64,000 bases of DNA. It comes from Diphasiastrum complanatum. Its lineage: Eukaryota > Streptophyta > Lycopodiopsida > Lycopodiales > Lycopodiaceae. Positions 57,252 to 64,000 of this stretch are shown here, piece by piece. Location: contig MU832566.1 in assembly GCA_029204225.1 (NCBI GenBank), positions 1-64,000 of the forward strand, written 5' to 3'. Below the pieces are notes generated by a model. That model was not told the DNA's origin. It saw only the letters and a program-made list of their open reading frames with translations, and did no database searches. The position numbers and the translations under genes were made by a program. Position 1 is the stretch's first letter. Every line of letters begins with the position of its first letter.

Positions 57252-59155
57252 GTAAGAAGCCAACTCGCCAGTGGGATGCCTGGACTCGCCAGGAAGAGGA
57301 GAACTTTTTCAATGCATTGCGGCAAGTTGGCAAGGTCAGCCACCCAGTTTTCTCTCTAAGCTTTTCCATTGTAAGGTTATCACTCAAGGGTGTTGGCTCA
57401 ATTGGTTATCTTGACATCCAAAGTCTCTTTGGTCTCAAGTTCGAGCCTCCCCTTGGAAACCAAGAAGCATTGTAAGGTTATCAAAATAGTTTCATGGATA
57501 TAGAAAAGAATCAAAGATCTTGGTTTAGTTTTAGTTTCTATTTTGGTGATATGCCTGTATTCTGCATGTTATACAACCTAGTTTTCTCTCTAAGCTATTC
57601 CATAGTAAGTTTACTTAAAAAATTTCATGAATATAAAAGAGAATCAAAAATTCTTGTTTTGGTAGAAGTTTCTATTTTGGTGATACATCTGTATTCTGCA
57701 TGTAACGAGAGTGAGTTACCGTGTCTTTCTTTTGAGGCAGAATTTTGAAAAAATCACCAGCAGAGTGCAAAGCAAGAACAAGGATCAAGTACGCCTCCTT
57801 TACTTCTCCTGCGATAACTCTCCAACATTAAAACCTCTATAGAATGCTAGAAGAAACAATTGCATGGTGCTACAATTGTCACTACATCACAATGAGCTCT
57901 AATTGCTGTAGGCCTTTGAATCTGCATCAGTTACTCTTGACTTTGAACTATATGCTATATCAACTCTTTGATTTTGTAATTTTTCAGATATATTGTAACT
58001 TATCCATCTCATTTCATTCAGATTACCTTAGTTTTGTAGGATATCTGAACCTTTGATTGTTTCAGGTACAAAGCATGCTAGCAACTCTGTTGGGAGTTAT
58101 ACTTGTAGTTAAGAATGGTGTTGTTCTGTGCCAGGTGCGACATTATTATTATCGAGTAATCAAACGCATGAACAAGCTGTTGGGGCCAGGCCTGATTTTG
58201 GATGCTAAAAATTCTAAAGATGCAAATACAGCACTGCTTCATTGGTAAGGTTCATGTATGAAGTTCATCTTTTGCATCTATGAAAAAAAGTCTGTACAAT
58301 ATGGACTACAGTATTAATAACTATCAATTTTGAATAATAGCAGTTTTGGATGATCTTAAGCTTGCCATTTGTTTGGGATTTCCATCCCCCCTCTCTAAAA
58401 AGTTGTTTTTTTGTGTCGTTCTTGCTCTAAGCATAGCGTCTCAAAACAGCTTTCAACATTGATGGTTTCTTTTCCTCAAAATAACTATTTCGGAATCGTT
58501 TTTTTTCTCCTGATCTTTTGTCCTCTGGAATTGCAGGTGGTCCTTGCTGGAGAAGCATAGCTGCTCAGCTTCCAAACTCCACCTAAAGCCTAGACGTTTC
58601 AAGAAATTTTTAAAGGCACTGGTTAGTATGCAAGATGATTCTTGCAGTTTCTTTGCTTATTTCATAATAGTATTTGTTGCCAATAGATTCATTTCTTCTG
58701 TTCTGTATTTGATGAGACTCTAGTTAATTTTTTATCTGGACCTGCCTCACTGGTGTAGCTTGTTATTTCTATTGAGTGAGGATCAATCTTTAATGGGTAT
58801 TCTTATTTCTTTTTCATTCCAAGGAGCTTGAGGTTTCTGCAAGGCATTGATTATCCAGTTTGTTCACTCTCTAGACCTGTTGTGCATTTTCTGGATCAGG
58901 AACACCGATTATTGAAAGATCGCAAGAGAACCAAAAGGAAGCAAGTGCCGACAGTGGACTCTCCCTTTACATCCCCAGCTTCAGTCAGTACATCAGTAAA
59001 TGCTTCTGTGGATGGCATGTCTGTACGTGGAGAGGCACAGGTGACTCGAAAGGCAGGTACACGAGGGTCACCAGTCAAGCGAAAATCAACGTCCCGCAAA
59101 CCTGTTACTAGTGCTGAAGTAACACGGCCTCCAAGGCAGAGGAGGAAAGTATCTG
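57252..59155 (+). CDS. TKI1: TKI1-like SANT/MYB protein (TSL-kinase interacting protein 1), partial
   Basis: Five exons with clean GT..AG borders and matching phases: 57252-57334, 57741-57788, 58135-58244, 58537-58621 and 58900-59155. They read KKPTRQWDAWTRQEEENFF, NFEKITSRVQSKNKDQ, VRHYYYRVIKRMNKLLGPG, SKLHLKPRRFKKFLKAL, then a basic Ser/Thr-rich segment (DRKRTKRKQ; SPVKRKSTSRK). The first three make a SANT/MYB-like fold, and the whole block matches plant TKI1, a nuclear partner of the Tousled kinase. The start and the C-terminal half are not located. The first exon is probably at 50.6-51.3 kb or hidden in the intron, and the downstream exons lie beyond the LTR element at 60.3 kb. No stop or shift occurs in the exons seen, so it is likely functional. 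Confidence 0.9.
57385..57480 (+). repeat. tRNA-derived SINE-like sequence in an intron
   Basis: TTGGCTCAATTGGTTATC is an A box, and CTCAAGTTCGAGCCTCCCC a B box about 45 bases later. The flanks TTCCATTGTAAGGTTATCA (57,364) and ATTGTAAGGTTATCAAAA (57,468) share about 14 bases, a likely target-site duplication, which supports a true SINE insertion. Confidence 0.65.
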
Positions 59156-60313
59156 GTATGGCGACAAGTTCTTGCTTTTTCCCTCCACTTTCAACCTGAC
59201 TTGAAATTTTAAAATTTTCGCCAGATTGGTAGTTTATCTTTTGAATGATGTAGTATGCAGTTCTGATGAGTAAAGGTCAAGTTGAAGAGTCGACTGTACT
59301 GGTCTTCTCTGCTGATACACTGCAATAGGACTAATTGATTCCATTTGGTGATTTTGACTAGTAAAATGTGTAAAGCAGGTCATTTGAAATGAGGTCCTTC
59401 AAGATTATATCAGTATACATTATTGGTATCAGTTGGAGTGACTTGTGTTATTTTTTTGCTTGATTATATTTTGTGCTCTTTGTTTAACACATGTGCCCGT
59501 TCTGAGCAGTTTTTGGCTGGCCATATCGTTTTACACATATGGAATGCAATGAGTTCCACGGAACGATCTACGAATAGGTCCCCTATATCCTAAGCATAGC
59601 TACACTGCATTCAGGAACTGTTTAGAGATTAAGCTTTTTGTTTCAAAACGATGATATTTTAATTTTTTATCTTTTTTTGCTGGGTTTGATAAGGGAAGTT
59701 AAAAAAAGTGGGGGCTGGACAGAATTTGGTACTTACTGCTAAATTGTAGGGGGGGCTATCATTCAAATCTTTAAACCTTAGGTGCTAACTTTTTATCTAG
59801 TTAATATTAACTAGGACAACACCAAGTAGTCACTGCTGTGGCATGCCTAGGCCCTTGTTTCATAGTTCGCTTTTCAGGTTTGGACTCTGTAGGTGCTATT
59901 CTGTACTGTTTAGGTAGATATACTTACTCAGGACTCAAAATTTCAAGAGTTCAAAGAATTGAAGATTTGAATTTGAGATTACCATATTATGTATAATCTA
60001 GGATAGCCAAACTTAGATGATGAAAGATAATAATTCATAAGTTTGAAGATCTGAGTTGATTAGGACCATATTTGAACAATATATTGACATCATTTCTAGG
60101 ATAGAACCCAACATAACAAAGAAGGCATGCAACCTTCAAGCTTATGGAGTCGAACCACAAATTTTCAGACCATTAATCCATTGTGCATAGCATGGACCAA
60201 ATGCTACCACATTCCTAGCTCACATGCACAACACATGTCCGCATCAGCGTTCATACATTTGTATGAGAACTAACATGCCAAGTTTCCATCACTTCTCTAG
60301 AAGCGAAGGGCAG
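59156..60313 (+). other. TKI1-like intron, left of the LTR element
   Basis: Begins GTATGG after the last exon seen. No TKI1-like exon was found here. Confidence 0.5.
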
Positions 60314-60734
60314 TGTTAGAAATAATAAATGATAATGTTAGTTTCCCATAGGTTACTTTGACCCAAAAGGTCGAGACTTGTGTAACCATGGGTTAGGTTT
60401 ATTATTTAGACCATGTTAAGTCAGTTTTAGTTAAGTTGGACCCAATTTTGGTCTAGTAGTAACTCGTGGGTCCAAGTAAAGTCTAATTATGTTAAGGGAC
60501 CCTATCTTGACTTTTGGGGGTGCCCTATAATTAGTAGGTTCTAGAACTTAGGGTTTGGAAGAGTCTAGGCCCTTGGAAGGCCTATTTATATGTACTCATT
60601 ATTCATTTGTAATTCATTCCCTTTCAAGCATTGCTACTACTTTCTCTTTCCTTGAGGGCGCCTAACCCTCTCCCTCTTAGTCTTGTATATGGAGATTGAA
60701 TGTTAGAAGGATCTTGGCACTTTGATTTCCTACA
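60314..60734 (+). repeat. 5' LTR
   Basis: 421 bp, TGTTAG...CCTACA. A TATTTATATG (TATA-like) lies about 145 bases before the right end, followed by a transcribed-leader-like pyrimidine stretch. Confidence 0.95.
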
Positions 60735-60889
60735 TGGTATCAGAGCCATGGATCTTCTATGCTTGATTTAGGGCGCCCTACCAAAAGAGATCGTCTTCAC
60801 TTAGGAATCACAAAAATTCAGCACCTTTGCTGATTTTTTGGAGTGAAGATCTATTTTTTGACTCTTTTCCGTTTTGCAGGAGGGTGCCA

Positions 60890-61480
60890 CACATCAAAGA
60901 AGACAACAGGATTTTGGGCGCCCAAAAATCAGGTTGTTGTTTGCTGATTTTTCAGGTTGCAGGAAGGCGCCATTAATTATCTTCTTCGGGGCTTCTTCTA
61001 GGTCGCCCACATCCATGTAGGTTTATCCTACTTCCGTTGGTCCGCTGCTGCCCTATTTTTCAGATTTGCTCCTTTGCAGGAGGGCGCCCATCTACAAGCA
61101 ATTTTTATTCTTCTGATTTGGCTGGAAAATCAGCACCCTTGCTGATTTTACAAAGTGAAGATCCGCTTCTTTTTGCTTGTTTCCAGGTGTGGAAGAAGGC
61201 GCTAATTTTTTTGTGATGATCCGATCACATTCCGAGGCTGAAAATTGGACAGCATATTACCATTTGTAGGGTGTTGCAACAGCCCTATCCGTGTGTGTAT
61301 TGTTCACACTTTTTGGCAAGAAAGAAAGGTTCCGGAAAAAAGCTTTGTTGGAGGCTAACCTAATTCTTTGATTGCTGGTTTTTGAGTTTGTAATGCAATT
61401 TCAGGCTAAAATTTTCAGCGCACAAGGCTTGTAGGAGGGCGAGTTCCTACATCCATCTAATGTGTGGTTTCGACACATTC
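60890..61480 (+). repeat. Internal repeats of the non-autonomous element (GCAGGAGGGCGCC unit)
   Basis: The leader repeats a unit built as AATCAGCAC(C)..TTGCTGATTTT, (A)GTGAAGATC, TTTGCAGGAGGGCGCC. The GGA(G/A)GGCGC core recurs near 60,880, 60,962, 61,078, 61,194 and 61,436. The CTGATTTT motif recurs more often. No function known; possibly packaging or host-derived. Confidence 0.6.
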
Positions 61481-61574
61481 CGCTGCTGATTTTTCAGATT
61501 TGATACTTGCTGGTTTTTGTGTCTTTTAGGGCACATTTAGGGTTTGAAAAAGTTTATCTTCTTGGCTAGTTCTT

Positions 61575-61880
61575 ATGGCAAGAGATTTGGGAGCAATTCG
61601 TACTTGTTCGGGCGAAGATATGTTGGATGGCACCAACTATTTTTCATGGAGTTGCAAGCTGAGGTTTGGCATCGACGTGATGATCAAGATTTGATCGGTA
61701 ACAAGATCTATCTTATATCATTTGAGATTTTGCAAGACCTTTAAAAGTGCTTGGGAAACACTTTTAAAGATGTACCGAATAACGGATTCATCGTCATGCT
61801 TTCTCCTCTCTACTTCATCCTCTTTGAAGGTGGAAGAGCAAAGGCATGCAAAGTTTGATCATTGTCTTTTTACAAGTACA
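61575..61880 (+). pseudogene. Gag start remnant
   Basis: ATG 61575 opens MARDLGAIRTCSGEDM, then LDGTNYFSWSCKLRFG and stops at 61692-61694. The DG.NY..W...LR block is the start of copia gag. Near 61,740 FKSAWETLLKMYRITDSSS continues the gag order (AW..L...Y) in another frame. Confidence 0.75.
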
Positions 61881-62583
61881 AGTTTGTATGAGAATGTTGG
61901 TATATTCTTCTTTTCTTGAGCCATTTGTTGCAAATGATGGATGCATTAGTGAAGAACTTTATGAGCAAGCTTCTCAAGTTAATGTTTTGGAAAAGGCTGA
62001 AATCAAGCATTCTTTGAAGCCATTTTGTACTAACGGAGGAGGGGAAAAAATCATGTCAATTAGTACATTAGTTCAAAGTGGCGTGTTGCTAGATTTTTTG
62101 GGTGTTCAAAGTGGCAAGCTGCTGGTTTTTCTCTTGAAGATGGTGGACAGCAGATTCAGCCATGATTTATTGATCATTTTCAGCCTATGTTACATCGTGA
62201 GCATCCTATTATGCATCGGTAATGGCCCACGGAAGGTTTTTGGACAGCAAGGTCCACATTTGGAACACTTTGGACAGCAAAGTGTTGGTGATTTTGTGGC
62301 TGTTGGACAGCCTGCTACAGCCTCTTGTTGGCTGTCCGAGTCTTTGCGGGATAGCAAAGCATCTTTTTACTTTGGAGGAAACACACATGCCTCACCAAAA
62401 TCAGTACCTTATACTGATTTTCCTGTTTTGATGCTTACTTATGATGGCGGTGTTGCCTTACCTAGTATTGGTGAGCAGATCATTGATAGTAAGATTCGGG
62501 AGGATGTGATGGGAAAAGAGTATCATACTCTTTTTTATGTTTCTTGGGTAAGAATACTTATGGAATCATGTGGGAACCATTGA
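61846..62583 (+). other. 245-codon open frame inside the LTR element, unknown
   Basis: This is the longest open frame in the element. It contains PFCTNGGGEKIMSISTLVQS, FGQQGPHLEHFGQQSVGDF and EDVMGKEYHTLFYVSW. Glutamine- and glycine-bearing repeats come from a GGACAGCAA nucleotide repeat. It is not recognisable as Pol. It may be chance, or sequence captured from elsewhere. Confidence 0.35.
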
Positions 62584-62911
62584 TGGATTACAAATCCATA
62601 TTTCGGCTTGTGACTGGTTTTTTGGTTACCTACTTTGGATGGTGCATGCTTGTCTTCACTCTTCGACTTGATGCTACCGCACTTCGTATTCTACATCTCT
62701 TCTACATCGGCCATGATTGGGGCTAAGATTTCGGCTGCTTCGACTACTTCAAGTTGAAGTTTTTTTGGCGGCATTAAGCTTGGACAACAAGCTACATCTT
62801 TTGTTTTTCGGCTACATGGAATTTTGGGCAGCATGCAACACTTTGCATTTTTGTTGCAATTTTTCATGCTTCATGTCATGTTATGTTTTTTACATTATCA
62901 TTTAAGGAGGG

Positions 62912-63332
62912 TGTTAGAAATAATAAATGATAATGTTGGTTTCCCATAGGTTACTTTGACCCAAAAGGTCGAGACTTGTGTAACCATGGGTTAGGTTTAT
63001 AATTTAGACCATGTTAAGTCAGTTTTAGTTAAGTTGAACCCAATTTTGGTCTAGTAGTAACTCGTGGGTCCAAGTAAAGTCTAATTATGTTAAGGGACCC
63101 TATCTTGACTTTTGGGGGTGCCCTATAATTAGTAGGTTTTAGACTTTAGGGTTTGGAAGAGTCTAGGCCCTTGGAAGGCCTATTTATATGTACTCATTAT
63201 TCATTTGTAATTCATTCCCTTTTAAGCATTGCTGCTACTTTCTCTCTCCTTGAGGGTGCCTAACCCTCTCCCTCTTCTTCTTGTATATGGAGATTGAATG
63301 TTAGAAGGATCTTGGCACTTTGATTTCCTACA
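62912..63332 (+). repeat. 3' LTR
   Basis: 421 bp, same ends as the 5' LTR, preceded by the polypurine tract. Confidence 0.95.
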
Positions 63333-64000
63333 GCTCAGGCATGATGAAGGCTGGCGGTAAGCAAACCATTAGGAATACTAAGCTATTCACATTACTGCTT
63401 AGTTTCATCATGGAATGGAAACTTTTTGCTTAATTGTAAGCAATTCACCACTAAGAATGCTGATATGCAGTCCCTACAGAGGAAGACTTTTAGAGCATCT
63501 CCGACAAAGAAACCCTGAAAAGTCTCCTACCAAGAACTCTCTTAAACCAGAATTATGTTTGGCGAATATTGTATTTGTAGTAAGAGTCCCTTAAAAATAG
63601 CCTTGAAATTAGGGCTGTTGGGTCCCAAGAGGGTCTGTGCTCTGTTACTGGGTCAATGGCATAGTCAGCTTCAGATTATCCACTTATAAGTGAAAACAAT
63701 GTCCATGAGTCAAACTTAGTAATTGACCATCTGTGAAATAAAAGCTCTTGATGTATTTTGTAGTAGTCCTACTCCTATGTCCATAAACTTTATGTACCGG
63801 GCTCTCATGATGTTGAGTACTATTTCATATTCAGCTTTTCAGCTCAATGGTGTTGATATTGTGAGAGGCTCATGTAAGTTCACATTTAATCTTCAGCCGA
63901 CTCAAAACTTCACAAATGCCAAATGGTCTAATATTAGGGATTTGAATGCCTGCGTGCTTGCTGTTACATATTTTTGCTTAATTTTGCCATTTGGTGAATG
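63333..64000 (+). other. Continuation of the TKI1-like intron; possible small exons
   Basis: Two short segments have exon-like borders: 63340-63357 (CTCAG|GCATG ... GGCG|GTAAGC) and about 63840-63873 (TTTTCAG|CTCAATG ... CTCAT|GTAAGT). Neither matches TKI1 clearly. Nothing else recognised. Confidence 0.25.

Larger units (their letters stand above)
60314..63332 (+). mobile_element. Non-autonomous copia-type LTR retrotransposon, 3,019 bp
   Basis: Two 421-bp LTRs (60314-60734 and 62912-63332) both start TGTTAG and end CCTACA. They differ at about a dozen positions (~97% identity), so insertion is fairly recent. The primer-binding site TGGTATCAGAGCC begins at 60735, and the polypurine tract AAGGAGGG ends at 62911. 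The 2.18-kb interior has only a gag start remnant and no protease, integrase or RT, so the element must have moved with enzymes from a relative. Flanks (GGCAG and GCTCA) do not form a clean 5-bp target duplication. It sits in an intron of the TKI1-like gene, same strand. Confidence 0.95.

Overview
This is nuclear DNA from a land plant. The evidence is spliceosomal introns with plant-type GT..AG signals, Ty1/copia and Ty3/gypsy retrotransposons primed by initiator tRNA-Met (TGGTATCAGAGC), a CACTA-type transposase, a LINE, and a single-copy plant gene resembling TSL-kinase interacting protein 1 (TKI1). The window also holds an intact hedgehog-type Hint (Hog) gene. Flowering plants are not known to carry this class, so a non-seed plant (bryophyte, lycophyte or fern) is more likely. 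The sequence alone does not resolve it further.

Layout: 1-7.3 kb is retroelement debris: a copia gag cut by the left edge, two LTRs, an RNase H tail, and a decayed ORF of unknown family. 7.5-13.6 kb is one intact nine-exon gene on the minus strand, with a signal peptide, a cysteine-containing ectodomain, a hydrophobic segment and a complete Hint domain. 13.6-15.6 kb is non-coding repeat sequence, including a snap-back MITE. 15.9-21.4 kb is a decayed CACTA-type transposase locus on the minus strand, with a SET-like reading frame and a copia 5' end lodged in it. 22.9-24.5 kb is another decayed ORF ending in a compound CT/CCCT microsatellite.

25.4-30.3 kb is the strangest block: three coding units of unknown family (here A, B and C), each broken by only one or a few lesions. 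A and B are divergent; B and C are convergent. Unit B opens with an unmistakable histone H3 fold (some CENH3-like features), followed by a basic tail and a Ulp1/C48-protease-like C-terminus. Unit C has a BAH-like start and a DCGIY motif. The spacer between A and B carries eight copies of one motif, four in each orientation, plus a G-box/E-box cluster.

30.3-33.5 kb is nested direct duplications. 33.5-40 kb is a pile of nested copia and gypsy fragments around a twice-occurring 300-bp repeat and a 141-bp CT tract. An expansin 5' fragment lies at 40.2 kb. 44-46 kb is a minus-strand copia gag-protease piece, and 48-49 kb another copia 5' end.

50.6-64 kb is the TKI1-like locus on the plus strand: a possible GC-rich leader exon, a long intron carrying an antisense LINE with recognisable ORF1, endonuclease and RT regions, five consecutive coding exons with consistent phase (57.25-59.16 kb), then a downstream intron holding a 3.0-kb non-autonomous copia-type element with two 421-bp LTRs. 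Only the Hint gene and the TKI1-like gene look like functional host genes. The rest is mobile DNA, its debris, or broken genes. Exon boundaries were worked out by eye from splice signals and reading phase.
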